Of a DNA stretch of 64,000 nt, positions 1-9,642 are shown piece by piece. The notes beneath the pieces are model-generated. The model did not search any database and had not been told where the DNA came from. It saw nothing but the letters and a program-made list of their open reading frames with translations. Made by a program: the position numbers and the translations under genes. The first letter of the stretch is position 1. Every line of letters begins with the position of its first letter. Source of the DNA: Pictodentalium vernedei (taxonomy: Eukaryota > Mollusca > Scaphopoda > Dentaliida > Dentaliidae); NCBI GenBank assembly GCA_031216915.1, contig CM062293.1, forward strand, positions 153,210,285-153,274,284, in the 5' to 3' direction.

Positions 1-22
1 GTTACATTGGGTAAAGGGTTAA
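1..22. mobile_element. Right end of a palindromic TTAA MITE (cut by window edge)
   Basis: The first bases end in TTGGGTAAAGGGTTAA, the same terminus as the complete copies at 28341-28591 and 58275-58525. The rest of the copy lies outside the window. Confidence 0.7.
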
Positions 23-60
23 CAGGCTGATGGTAAAATACTGATAAGGTCTGCTCTTGG

Positions 61-262
61 CAATAGGTTGTCCGCAGGAAAACGCGAAAGCAGATTTGAA
101 TGTCTTTGATTCCAACTATGGAACCCTGCTGAAACATTCTGCATGCCCGAACAACTGCATGTGTGATAACTCTCTTTTTTCACCCGTCTGCGATGAAGTA
201 GCCGGACTGCCGTACTACTCACCGTGGCATGCTGGATTCTCAGCTAGAAGTGAGACGTTATG
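61..262 (+). pseudogene. Decayed copy of the SLCO Kazal-loop exon
   Basis: The sequence aligns with the second half of the functional exon at 27637-27977, from the CPQ...AFDSNYETLL region through the Cys-rich Kazal-like loop. Two loop cysteines are lost: the CHAGC of the good copy reads WHAGF here. The splice donor is also damaged, because the bases that read GTATGT after the good exon read TTATGT here. Similarity starts only at about base 60, right after a MITE end, so the upstream TM8 part is missing. It is either a leftover of a tandem paralogue or a partial segmental duplication. A functional exon is unlikely. Confidence 0.8.
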
Positions 263-305
263 TTTTCAAACGTTTTCATCTCATTTTCAGTTCTTTAAAA
301 TTAAC

Positions 306-400
306 TTCTCCATAAACTATGCAATGCATTGAAATCGAAAACTCACCCACCAACTTCTAACGTACAACAACACAGAAATAGGCTACCTGCGATACGACAA
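306..400 (-). repeat. Split direct repeat B2 of the YR retrotransposon
   Basis: This 95-bp block repeats almost exactly at 811-905; both run from TTCTCCATAAACTATGCAATGC to GATACGACAA. It is the outer 3' terminus of the element on the minus strand. Confidence 0.85.
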
Positions 401-618
401 TTTAATGCTCTTTATCTTACATAACAATTGTACACCGAATTCCTCCTGCCACGCAAGTATTCTAATGGCTCTTCAGCCAGGAACTGTTCATTCAATTCCT
501 TTCCACTTTCTTCTTCGACTTCAAAGAAGACCCATACATCAGATAATCGACAGGATTATATGTTATCTGTAAAGAAAGCAAAAAGGAAAATTACCTTTCG
601 AAATATATGAAACAAAAT

Positions 619-811
619 TTAAAATGGCTGTGCCCGTCTTGCCTATCGCTCCCAAATTAACTGTTCATACGTCAAAACCAAACTTAGTTCCCGTAATTAT
701 CTCCCTTGATATCTCCATAGCACCCATGCTGACAAAAACACAAATGCATTAACCCACCATGGAGAAAATAATTTCGGTCTATTTCGTACCTCAAACGACA
801 GAAATAATATT
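619..811 (-). repeat. Split direct repeat A2 of the YR retrotransposon
   Basis: About 193 bp, nearly identical to 5773-5963, starting TTAAAATGGCTGTGCCCGTC and ending at AATAATATT. It abuts B1 at base 811. Confidence 0.85.
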
Positions 812-905
812 TCTCCATAAACTATGCAATGCGTTTAAATCGAAAACTCACCCACCAACTTCTAACGTACAACAACACAGAAATAGGCTACCTGCGATAC
901 GACAA
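811..905 (-). repeat. Split direct repeat B1 of the YR retrotransposon
   Basis: Second copy of the block at 306-400. It is joined directly to A2, forming the internal B1-A2 junction expected in a split-repeat YR element. Confidence 0.85.
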
Positions 906-921
906 AAACAGACCAAGAAGT

Positions 922-1310
922 TCAAAGGCCCAAAGAGAGAGATACGTTTAAACGCTTTTCGACGTCATCTTTCACATAACCGTCTTTTGCATTTTCACTT
1001 CTCCACCTCCCATGTCGTTTAAATAAACGGTCAGGGATACCATTATTCGCAGCGGCACTTGCGCCACCAGCCCTCAAATTATGGAGCCCAAAACTATTAA
1101 TATTTTCAACAAAAGATGAAAAAGCTTCTCGAAATAATGTCCTTACTTTGGCATATGAAATTGGAACATTATTTTTCATGAGAATATGTCCAGAATGTGT
1201 TTTAGAAAGACTTCTGAAAATACACTCCTCCGAATTTTCATCAATGTCAGCCATTTGAAGATAAATCTTCAATGCCGATACAGGACACAACTTTGAGTCA
1301 ATTTTGGCTA
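922..1310 (-). pseudogene. Tyrosine recombinase, C-terminal catalytic part
   Basis: The reading frame contains an HNLRAGGA motif (HxLR), then KRHGRW and GYVKD. These match the conserved H-x-x-R, H/W and nucleophilic Tyr positions of the tyrosine recombinases of Ngaro/DIRS elements. The enzyme integrates the circular retroelement DNA. The open frame runs upstream to about 1310, where similarity is cut by inserted DNA; the N-terminal part of the same protein resumes beyond about 2400. It is a broken gene. Confidence 0.8.
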
Positions 1311-1317
1311 TTATTAT

Positions 1318-2400
1318 GTCTCAAAGTTAGTTTGTCCAATCAAAATGCTGGAATACCTTCTAAAGATTCCACCGTATCGGGTTACTCACCTGATATTAAT
1401 TAATATCAGGTGAGTAGCCGCCATTACTATTTTGATGCAATTCCCCTCACTTCGAATTTTCAAAATCTGAATTAAAACAAAATAAGAGAATTTAGGTTCC
1501 GAAAATATTTTCAAGATACCGTATTTTGTGATTTAAAACATTAAATATGTAAAAAGATGGGCAGAAGATAATATTTGTAGTCTGAAAAGTTCTTTGTTTT
1601 ACGACTCCTTCAGTCACTGTTTGGATCGGGTTTTTGAGGTGAATAGAAAATTTGTGTTTTCGATTTTTGTCTAGAGCAACTTTTTGAGCTCTTTGATGAT
1701 GAAAACGAACATTTGTCCAGCTCATCAATGCCAAAGGGTGCTCCTATTTTCAGAAATTGCAAAATCGGCAACATCAACATCACTATAAATAATAAATGAA
1801 CAAACTTGTTTTTGAAACATTCCGATCAAACAGAATTAACAGAAAGTCGGTGTGCGTTTCAGATTCAACTTCAAAGTTCAAGTTGCGTTATTGTTATTGT
1901 TTGCTCTACAGTAAAAAAGTGATTTTTAATGTTCAAAACTGCTTTATTAGTCCTTTTTAGGTAGTAACAACAGTAAATGTACGCAAGGGGCCTCCAGATT
2001 ATGCCGAGTTGGCAAGCAGCACTGATCTCAGTGGCAAGCAGCGATTCGTTTCATTTGTAAACAAGTCCGGCAATCGCCCTTCGCAAAGTGATGATTTGTT
2101 TACAATTACCATGGTTACACGTACCGGTGCCTGTTACTGTTCATGATTCTGCGCGGTGCTATCAATAGTGGTTCCTGAAAAATAAATTCCGGGCCGTTGT
2201 TTGTTTATGGAGAAAATTATTAATCGCTTGATTTACATGGACTTTCGACATAATAAATATGTTACATGGCGTGTAGCTGGCTGATACATTTCCATACAAG
2301 GCGATGAGTGTTCATATCAGGTGAGGCGAAGCCTCACCTGATATGAACACTCATCGCCTTGTATGGAAATGTATCAGCCAGCTACACGCCATGTAACTTA
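1318..2400. mobile_element. Sequence inserted in the recombinase gene, with two related palindromes
   Basis: The recombinase frame stops near 1310 and resumes near 2400. The ~1.08 kb between has no credible ORF. It carries a palindrome at 1382-1417 and a 137-bp palindrome at 2261-2397. Both contain the sequence CACCTGATAT and its complement, suggesting a non-autonomous foldback insertion or two nested ones. Exact ends and target duplication could not be fixed by eye. Confidence 0.5.
2261..2397. repeat. 137-bp near-perfect palindrome
   Basis: Left arm starts GTTACATGGCGTGTAGCTGG and the right arm is its reverse complement ending at GCCATGTAAC. The centre at about 2329 (GAGGCGAAGCCTC) leaves essentially no loop. 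It lies within the insertion that interrupts the YR recombinase. Confidence 0.9.
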
Positions 2401-3078
2401 TATTATCACCCAGCTTCCATCTCTATAAATATCAGTTTTTGATTTTTCAATAAATATAGACATATAAGTGGGGAAAAATATAATGTCTGACCGTTTGATA
2501 TTTCGCAATTCCTGGCTTCGAAGAAATCCAGAAAAAGACAAAATACATAAAGTTAGAACTCTTTGATTCAACAAATTGGGAAATTATGACTTTGACTCAA
2601 ATAGCTATGTAAGCAGTTCGCTGGTAATAGGATCTTTTTTATGTAGAGTTTTGCCAATCGTCTTTTCTCCCCTTCTAACACGTTGATTACTAAAGTATGA
2701 TCCGTTGGACTAACTTTTTCCAAATAATCTGTGCATGTGCCGAACACTGTAAAAAGCATTGATGACGGAAGAAGACGAAAAAGTTTGCTGAACCAAAGAA
2801 AGTAAATACAAAGTGAATGACATTGGTTTAGCAGGTAAAATGTCAACTACATGATTTGCCGCAGCCCAGATACGCCAACGCTTGAATCCCGAAAAATATT
2901 TTTTAAAGGTGCTGTCGGCACTACAGTCCTTCAATAAAGACATCACAGCAGGAACGGTAGATTTTAAATTCTGTGGTAAAAGATCTATCTCCTCTCTGTA
3001 GGACTCGGAGAATAAGCCTGAAAAATAATACGAAATTAAATACACATAAAAGCTAACGACAATCCATTCTGAAAGCAA
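2401..3078 (-). pseudogene. Tyrosine recombinase, N-terminal core-binding part
   Basis: The minus-strand frame from 3078 contains a helical SAM-like core-binding segment (STFKKYFSGFKRW..., then FTLYLLSLVQ), typical of the N-terminus of YR-element recombinases. A second frame toward 2401 continues with a segment ending around DIYRDGSWV. The protein is split by at least one frameshift near 2700 and then by the inserted element at 1318-2400. Confidence 0.65.
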
Positions 3079-4947
3079 TCATATTGAAATGTAAGTTTCG
3101 CTCCCCAAAAATTCCCCCATTAACTCTACTAGGAATATAGAATTCTTTAAGAGTGGGCAAATAAATCCAATCCTTAACAGAACTGTCCCAGTTACCGTTT
3201 GGACACAGTAAAGGCCAGAAATTAGACGAAACCCATAATGGAGCGATTAACGTGCCCCGAGCTTTGTCTTCGATAAGTTTTTTGAAAACTTTACTTACTA
3301 GATAAACAGGGGGTTCAATCCAATTCAAATCCAAACCCTAATGAGTGGTGAAAGAATCTATTTTGTCACATCCGGGATTCCAAAATCGGGAATTATAAAC
3401 CCCAACTTTTGCATTGTGAAATGAAGCAAACAAATCTCTTGTGTGTGGACCCCACTTTTCATCAAGCCACTTAAACAGACCGTCTTGCAGACCCCTACCA
3501 TCCAAGTCTGTAATGCGACTCAAATAGTCAGCCTTGTCATTTAATGATCATGGTATCCATTGTGGTTCCATGCTAATGTTATTTTTAATGCAGAGATTAT
3601 AGATATCAACAGCTACGTTCTGTAGATCATTATTCATGCTACCTTTCTTAATAATTTTTTCGACATTTTGATTGTCTGTGAACCACTTTATATTAGAGGC
3701 TGACCCGATCAAACTATGCAACACATAAAAACCGCCTTCAGTTCACGCCACGTTGAACTTCGTGCTTTTTCAACCTCGTCCCACTGGCCGTGTAACACGC
3801 AATCAAACGCCTCAACAGAATAGCCACCGAAACCAGTGTCGCTGGCATCGGAAAAAAACTTTTATCAACAGTGACTCGGGACAATAAATTTTTCGATCAT
3901 AAATCGTCGATATTTCTTTGCCAAAATTGTAACTGTTCAACACTACGGTCAGATAATCGTATATAAGAATTCCAGGAAAATGCATTGACAATATCTATTC
4001 TCAAATACCGTGTCATCAGTTGAACGAACTGACCAAGCACTAATTGCATGGAAATCAGCTGACCTACAACACATGCAACTTTTTTCACATGACAACATGA
4101 CCTGTACGATAAAATATTTTCAATAAATATTTTAAGTTTTGCAGTTTTATCGATCGGAATTTTTAACAACAATTTTTCAGTGTCTATGTGAAAGCCTAAC
4201 AATTCGAGACGATGGGTGGGTTCCCATAAACATTTTTCATATTTCGGAACAAATCCACTGGCTATCAAATCATTTTTAACTCTCAAGGCTTTAACCCGGG
4301 CATCCGTTTTAACAGAGAATAGCCCATCATCCAAGAACATCAATATTTTAACCCCTCGGCTCTCCACTTTTTAATAAGCTGTCGTGCTACTTTAGAAAAC
4401 GCGTATGCTGCAAATTTTATTCCAAAAGGTAGCACGTTAAAAATGTAATATTGAACAATTCCTTCATTGTCAAGCCACGAAAAACCCAAAAATTTCCTAT
4501 CACTTTCTCGAATAGTTATATGGTGGTAAGCAGCATGTATATCAAACTTCACCAAATAATCATTCTTTTCAGTGAATAATAGGGCAGTTTTCCAATCATC
4601 ATATCGAACGGATTGTTTATAAATATACTTATTTACATGTCGCATATCTAAAATCAAACGTTTTTGCCATTGTTTCGAGTCGAACCTGTTAATGGATTGA
4701 CAACGAAGGGTCGTACCCCACTGTGGAAAATTAAACCTTTGATCAACAGGGCGTTTATGGCTTCAGTGACAAAAACACTGTTAGCAAGAGCCGAGTGATT
4801 ATTTGTAGCACAAGCTCCATGAGGCTCGTGCGTGAAAGGAATTTTGTATCCATTTCTGATTGTATCGATGACAAAGTCACTTGCCCCAATATCTAACCAA
4901 AATTGTATATTGTTTTTCAATCTATCTTTCACTAAAATCTGTGCCAT
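3053..4947 (-). pseudogene. Reverse transcriptase and RNase H region of the YR retrotransposon (fragmented)
   Basis: Consecutive minus-strand frames encode a DIRS-type reverse transcriptase. They show FDIHAAYHHITI (motif A), LPFGIKFAAYAFSK (motif B) and MFLDDG (catalytic motif C), then a segment ending KWGPHTRDLF...FNSRFWNPG-like and PLWVSSNFWPLL. The last blocks are typical of the RNase H and linker of Ngaro/DIRS pol. The protein is split over at least five ORFs (4947-4654, 4657-4340, 4367-3897, 3523-3338, 3334-3053) by stops and frameshifts, so no enzyme can be made. The stretch 3524-3896 is a degraded part of the same gene. Confidence 0.8.
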
Positions 4948-5078
4948 ACCCTGCTCGTACTCAAAGTTTTTCTGTAACAGTAAAATGCTCGGGCATATTG
5001 TCAGGGGTGGTTTCAGTCTGAGAAGACTAAAAAGTTATAAAGTACTTGTCTATGAAATCGTCATCTGGATATTCCTGT

Positions 5079-5732
5079 TCACTGGGTGGAGTTGAAACTG
5101 GCTGGCTTAGCAGTGTCGATTCCGTTTCTTTGGAAAGGACATTCCTTTCTCCAGTGAGAGAACGATCCACACGAAAAACATCCAGGCCTGTTGAACTTAT
5201 GCCGAAAGGAACTAGCACTTGAAATAGCAGGAATATCAGAAACACACTGTTGAACACTTGGCGGCTTACTGACTGTAGCCGAAGGCACCATTCTTGCTTT
5301 TTGTGATTTTGATTGTTTATTTTTCATTTTTCTGCAGGCTCTGTTTTCTGCTCGGTCAGTTCTTTTCTCGTCGTCAGAATCCTCGGCGAGGTCATGTGTA
5401 ACATATTGACGCACCGTTTCCCATCCGCCTTCAGAAGAATCGGCAAGTTTAATATGTTTTTTTTCTGGTTTCCAAGGACAGGACGAAATAACGCTACCAA
5501 CTATTTCATTGGCATAACCAGTCTTTCCATTACTGAATTTGTATTGGATTTTGTTCCTTTCTCTTTTCCAGTTATATTCACTCTCAACCTTCACATCACT
5601 AGCTGTTGCATGAAATTCTTGCTTGAGATCCGAAATTGTCTTCTCAAAAGAATATTCTAAATCCCTCTTGGTATTGTCAAACCTTTCTAAAAGGGCGTCC
5701 AACTTATCATTGATAGAATCTGCATTTGCCAT
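5079..5732 (-). CDS. Gag-like protein of the YR retrotransposon with CCHC zinc knuckle
   Basis: This 217-aa minus-strand ORF starts at the first ATG after repeat A1. The N-terminal ~50 residues look coiled-coil (DKLDALLERFDNTKRDLEYSF). A CX2CX4HX4C zinc knuckle (CFSCGSFSHWRKEC) is near the C-terminus, as in retroelement Gag/nucleocapsid proteins that bind the element RNA. It lies first in the element, 40 bp from A1, with reverse transcriptase downstream. It is the only ORF of the element that appears intact. Confidence 0.7.
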   Translation of the reverse strand: MANADSINDKLDALLERFDNTKRDLEYSFEKTISDLKQEFHATASDVKVESEYNWKRERNKIQYKFSNGKTGYANEIVGSVISSCPWKPEKKHIKLADSSEGGWETVRQYVTHDLAEDSDDEKRTDRAENRACRKMKNKQSKSQKARMVPSATVSKPPSVQQCVSDIPAISSASSFRHKFNRPGCFSCGSFSHWRKECPFQRNGIDTAKPASFNSTQ

Positions 5733-5772
5733 TTGAACTTAGAACGAAAAACTGCAATACTTTTGGAGAAAG

Positions 5773-5963
5773 TTAAAATGGCTGTGCCCGTCTTGCCGTA
5801 TCGTTCCCAAATTAACTGTTCATACGTCAGAACCAAACTTAGTTCCCGTAATTATCTCCCTTGATATCTCCATAGCACCCATGCTGACAACACAAATGCA
5901 TTAACCCACCATGGAGAAATTAATTTCGGTCTATTTCGTACCTCAACCGACAGAAATAATATT
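5773..5963 (-). repeat. Split direct repeat A1 of the YR retrotransposon
   Basis: Matches 619-811 with a few substitutions and small indels. It marks the 5' end of the element on the minus strand. Confidence 0.85.
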
Positions 5964-5965
5964 GA

Positions 5966-6190
5966 CGTTCGATAAAGTTATCTCCCTTGAAATTATTTGG
6001 CACGCAAGGAAGGTCCAATTGAGAAGTAAATATTTGTGGAGAAAACATCTATGTTCTATGACATCAGTAAAAAATAAAGTCAAGTTTCCTTTTGTTACTT
6101 TTAATAGATGAAAACAACAGACAGCTCCCGGAGCTTTGACTCTTTGTTTAGCGAATGGGTTTTCACAGTAATTTGCAAGTGACAAGTGAA
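5966..6190. repeat. Dispersed repeat copy (shared with 28077-28270 and inverted at 62280-62380)
   Basis: The segment beginning CGATAAAGTTATCTCCCTTG and continuing through a GACAGCTCCCGGAGCT core matches 28077-28270 in the same orientation. The reverse strand of 62280-62380 carries a third copy of its first 100 bp. The order exon copy then repeat is shared with the 27.6-28.3 kb region, consistent with an old segmental duplication later split by the YR element. Confidence 0.65.
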
Positions 6191-6491
6191 GAAGCCCTCT
6201 TTTCCATTTTTATTACCAACAGATTTTACCCATGCAAACATAATCGATAAAGTTACGTTTCCGTTCGTACGATTCTGTCCAACATACTGAATGTAAACAC
6301 GATGCAGTGCTTTCCTCAAACTCTTCCCTGAACATGTTGTTTCTTAACATATTATAATGCGTTAGATGCGCTACTTGAATCTAGCATTTATCCATTATCA
6401 CCAACGTTCACATAAAAGTCTAGATTCTGCCATCATCCTCAGTGCGTTGCATATAGATGTGAAAGGGTTTACTTTATTTGTTTATTTTCAG

Positions 6492-6656
6492 ATTTATTAC
6501 GGGCGCTAGGTCGTCTAGTTTCAAATCCGGTATATTTCCCTCTGGTGGTAGCACAAGTTGCTCATTTCTTCGTCTTTGCAGGAACGTTTGCGTTCTCAGC
6601 CAAATATATCGAAACTCAGTTTCGTGAACCAGTGTGGAAAGCAAACTTGTTAATGG
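6492..6656 (+). CDS. SLCO/OATP transporter, exon with TM7 region
   Basis: A pyrimidine-rich tract and CAG precede 6492, and GTAAGT follows 6656. The 165-bp exon encodes a hydrophobic helix (VYFPLVVAQVAHFFVFAG) and then SAKYIETQFREP...KANLLMG. This is the family pattern at TM7 of organic anion transporting polypeptides, 12-TM plasma-membrane carriers for amphipathic organic anions. The exon ends with one base of a Gly codon that is completed exactly by the next exon at 27637. Upstream exons for the N-terminal half lie outside the window. The intron that follows is 21 kb long and contains the integrated virus. Confidence 0.88.
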
Positions 6657-7053
6657 GTAAGTATATAAAAGTACAACACGAAAAAGTATTATTATCTGAT
6701 TTACTTCTCGAACGAAATTCATTATATTCAATGTCCAAAGGCTTTCTGTTTGTAACGCAGGAGCTTAACAGGGTATAGAATCTACCACTGCGAATTCCTT
6801 GATGGTAGGGAGGGGGTGTACCGCGTTTCAACACTGGTAAAACATTTATCATTGAAATAGCGCATTCTGCTCACTGATCTAAATACACACAGAACGTCAC
6901 GGTGTGTGAAACCGTTCGACAATACGGCATGAGTGCCAGCGCGGAAAGGTAGAGGTTCTATCCTTCTGCGATAGCATGACTGCCATATTAACGAGCGCAT
7001 CCACATATCATGGCATATTGTGTTTATTACATGCCTCTATGACATAGAAACCA

Positions 7054-7308
7054 TTAACCCTTTACCCAAAGCAGACGATATCAAAATTTATTATTTTAAA
7101 TTATTTTCAATTTTTTTTAAATATTTCAAAAAATTTCAACAAAACCATATCATGTGACCCCTCTTTGGAACGAGATTGACGAGCCCGTTCCAAAGAGGGG
7201 TCACATAATGTGGTTTTGTTGAAATTTTTTAAAAAATAATATTTTTTCAACTGCTGAATTCGCATATTACGCGGGCGTATGCGGCCGATTCGTTGGGTAA
7301 AGGGTTAA
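7054..7308. mobile_element. Palindromic TTAA MITE, copy 1
   Basis: Bounded by TTAA, starting TTAACCCTTTACCC and ending GGGTAAAGGGTTAA. The centre is a large inverted repeat around GACCCCTCTTTGGAACGAG. No ORF. The TTAA target and CCC-type terminus suggest a piggyBac-derived MITE. Confidence 0.8.
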
Positions 7309-7615
7309 TTTAAAAATTCTTACATCACACAGAGAAAATTTTAAACTTTACAACTCCTTATTATTATTGTTATTTTTCTAATTTCCATTCGATTCATCGG
7401 ATCTCACCGCAGAGTCCGAATTGATCTAGGTCAGAATGCGACCTTTCGACTGACCGATCACCAAAATGGGCGAAAATTAGTTCTTTTGGTGGAACCATGG
7501 CGTCAGGTGGAAAAATATTCCGTCAATGGCATTTAGTATGGGACATGTGTTCCGTGTGGATTTGTAAATATGGAACTGGATGAAAAGTAATGGGTGTGCA
7601 ATATTTAAATATTTA

Positions 7616-7849
7616 TTTATTGGTGTGTGAGGTCACATACTTATGCACAATGGCTAATCATGACCGTGGCAGTTTTACGAGTAGAGGAAGCCTGAGTACC
7701 CGGAGAGAACCACCGAGCAACGACGAGCAGCTGCCAGCTCCCCAACATCGTCACTCCGCACAGCGGCACAGGCAGGGTTAGATTTGTTGAAGACATGCGC
7801 ACCATCGACGTGCAATACAACTTAGTACACGGTGTCATCGTGCCCCATG
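7616..7849 (-). mobile_element. SINE body/tail fragment abutting the viral element
   Basis: The sequence from TTATTGGTGTGTGAGGTCACATA through CCACCGAGCAACGACGAGCA matches the SINE copies at 30507-30836 and 63536-63775. The copy stops at the Polinton target duplication, so the virus probably inserted into this SINE. The tRNA- or 5S-like head was not found on the far side. Confidence 0.7.
7844..7849. repeat. Target-site duplication (left) of the Polinton
   Basis: CCCATG directly precedes the AG terminus and recurs at 24149-24154 after the CT terminus. Six-bp duplications are typical of Polinton/Maverick integration. Confidence 0.8.
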
Positions 7850-8272
7850 AGTAGATATAAATTGCGGATACACGACCACCTGTACATGTACGTGTACAAG
7901 ATACGCACACGATGCGTTCACCAACGTGGAATTCGGTGTTAAATCACACGCTTGTTCGCAAAAACTGTACAGTGGTCTAGAACCCCTCATGTACAGTCAG
8001 TGACTCCTAGATCGCGCTTTTAGCGTTCAAACTCTCGTGGTGAACGCATCGTGTGCGTGTGTTGTACATCTTCAGTTGTATCGTGTACGTGATTTTTGGT
8101 CTACGTTCGCATCGCAGATCAGACCCATCGATCCATCGTCGGCGAACGCGAGCGAAGGCAAAAGATTTTGGGTGATCATCAAAAAACAACAATTGGGGTT
8201 CTAGACCAGTGGTCTAGAACCCGCAATTGCGTTGGTACAGATGGTCCAGAAACTCTCCCTCGTTTTTGAGGC
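7850..8272. repeat. Left terminal inverted repeat of the Polinton
   Basis: Reverse complement of 23728-24148, from AGTAGATATAAATTGCGG at the tip to CTCTCCCTCGTTTTTGAGG inside. A 61-codon open stretch inside the two copies (8192-8007 and 23806-23991) differs at a single residue, so the arms are nearly identical. It contains a short palindrome GGTTCTAGACC...GGTCTAGAACC at 8198-8221. No gene is inferred for the open stretch. Confidence 0.9.
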
Positions 8273-8290
8273 GGTTACGTTTTTGATTGA

Positions 8291-8310
8291 TATAAATATA
8301 GGAGAGAAAA
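8291..8310 (+). promoter_or_regulatory. TATA + GGAGAGA promoter motif for the 8385 gene
   Basis: TATAAATATAGGAGAGAAAA lies about 85 bp before the ATG at 8385. The same TATA-then-AGAGA arrangement precedes several other genes of the element. Confidence 0.5.
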
Positions 8311-8384
8311 ACAATATAAATAAATAGTTATTTAGAAAATTAAATATATCAAATCGAATAGATAATAAAAAAAATACGTAAATC

Positions 8385-8759
8385 ATGAGCAATTCTCAGA
8401 TGATTAGAGCGAGGTTTCTTTTAAACATGCTGATGAGAGCATACGCAATCTGCGTGAACGAACAACTACGTCCCATCTTGTTAGAACGATGCGTCGGATG
8501 TCGGGATCATCTAGACTTCGATCACGAGGATCATTCGTGTCTGACTATGGAAAGGGGAGATATGGTCGTCATGTATTTCGAACCGGCGTTCGAACGCGTT
8601 AAATTCGACGATGTGATCACGTTTTGGAAGAGATTAGTCTACTGTAAGAATCGAGACAGGCCCACAGATTCGGAAGAACTGAAATTGGCGCGTAGAAGTT
8701 TGACTTTAGAAGACAAGGGATGCATCAAGAAATTATTGCTGAACGAAGCATACGTCTAA
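8385..8759 (+). CDS. Small Cys/His-rich viral protein of unknown function
   Basis: A 124-aa ORF, the first gene inside the left terminal repeat, with a TATA-type motif 85 bp upstream. Residues 36-52 carry CVGCRDHLDFDHEDHSC, which offers two Cys pairs and several His and looks like a small metal-binding site. The rest is amphipathic and helix-rich with charged C-terminal segments and no signal peptide or membrane span. I do not recognise a function. Its position next to the capsid and integrase genes suggests a virion or early regulatory role, but that is guesswork. Confidence 0.7.
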   Translation: MSNSQMIRARFLLNMLMRAYAICVNEQLRPILLERCVGCRDHLDFDHEDHSCLTMERGDMVVMYFEPAFERVKFDDVITFWKRLVYCKNRDRPTDSEELKLARRSLTLEDKGCIKKLLLNEAYV

Positions 8760-8776
8760 GTTTTGTTTTTCATTGA

Positions 8777-8797
8777 TATAAAAAACAAGGGAGAGTA
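8777..8797 (+). promoter_or_regulatory. TATA + GGGAGAG promoter motif for the 8871 gene
   Basis: TATAAAAAACAAGGGAGAG lies about 75-95 bp upstream of ATG 8871, resembling the motif at 8291-8310. Confidence 0.45.
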
Positions 8798-8870
8798 GAA
8801 AATAAAAAAAAAATAAATACACACATAAATTTTTTTTATCTAATATTAGAAAGAAAAAAACACAAAAAAA

Positions 8871-9532
8871 ATGAGAATCAGAAATAAATTGTATCCAACG
8901 TTAGTTGACGACGAGGACGAGAAGCCGAACGGCGTTTTGCCGACGGCGCCGTCGCTAGAAGAAAGAGAAAGAGGAGAGAGGTATCGCATCGATCAAATCA
9001 CTAGAATCCAATCGTATCTGAGCGAGAGAGAGATTCTCGTCGTTCCCTCAAGAAGAAGTATTCGCGTTTCGTGAAATTCGTCAACGGGATCGACACGACA
9101 CTCATCACGATTTCCATGGGTTTACACGCGGCCGGCATCGGATTGTTGTCGACCGCGGTCGGCATTCCGATCGTGCTGACTGTGGAAGGAGTGGCTGTCG
9201 CCGCCGGATTGTTCAGCATGCTCGGAAACTTTTTGAGTAGGAAATTATATCTGAAGGCGAGGAAACACGACAAGATTCGCGTCTTGGCCGACTCCAAGAT
9301 CGATACGATATCCGAAATGATCTCTATGGCGTTGAAAGACGGTAGGATATCGAACGGAGAATACTTCGCGATATTGAGCGAGAAAACGAAATGCGATGCC
9401 ATGAAAGAAGCCGTGAGAATCAAGACTCGTCAGATCATCAAGGAAGAGTTGAAGGATTCTCTCGTGGAAAAGGGTAGGAAAGAGGCCAGGGAGGAATTCA
9501 GTAAGATGATAGAACTCAAGGGCAGCGATTGA
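8871..9532 (+). pseudogene. Conserved virion-associated protein with hydrophobic segment, frameshifted
   Basis: Two overlapping ORFs appear to be one gene. The first (8871-9074) gives a charged N-terminus with RIDQITRIQSYLSERE. The second (9071-9532, 153 aa) has a long Gly/Val/Ala-rich hydrophobic region (ITISMGLHAAGIGLLSTAVG onward, two candidate membrane spans). It ends with a charged helical tail containing ALKDGRISNGEYFAILSEK. The break lies in the GA-rich run near 9020-9040, where a one-base slip is plausible. Proteins of this hydrophobic-plus-basic layout recur next to Polinton capsid genes in invertebrates, but I cannot name the function. Confidence 0.65.
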
Positions 9533-9642
9533 AAAAAAAAAATATATATATAATAAGAACAGAATTTTTAAAAAAAAAAAATATTAAATTCATATATAAA
9601 ATAAAAAAAAACGAAATTAATTTAAATTAACTCTTCAAAAAA

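Larger units (their letters stand above)
306..5963 (-). mobile_element. Tyrosine-recombinase (DIRS/Ngaro/PAT-like) retrotransposon with split direct repeats
   Basis: Read on the minus strand the order is repeat A1 (5963-5773), gag-like ORF with a zinc knuckle, reverse transcriptase, RNase H, tyrosine recombinase, repeat B1 (905-811), repeat A2 (811-619) and repeat B2 (400-306). The arrangement A1-ORFs-B1A2-B2 is the split-direct-repeat layout known for Ngaro and PAT elements, in contrast to the inverted repeats of DIRS1. The coding part is broken in several frames and carries a roughly 1-kb insertion with a large palindrome, so this copy is dead. Confidence 0.85.

Noticed and set aside
8007-8192. 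61-aa ORF present in both terminal repeats
   Set aside because: Its identity in both copies follows from the inverted repeats themselves. No start context, domain or composition supports a gene.
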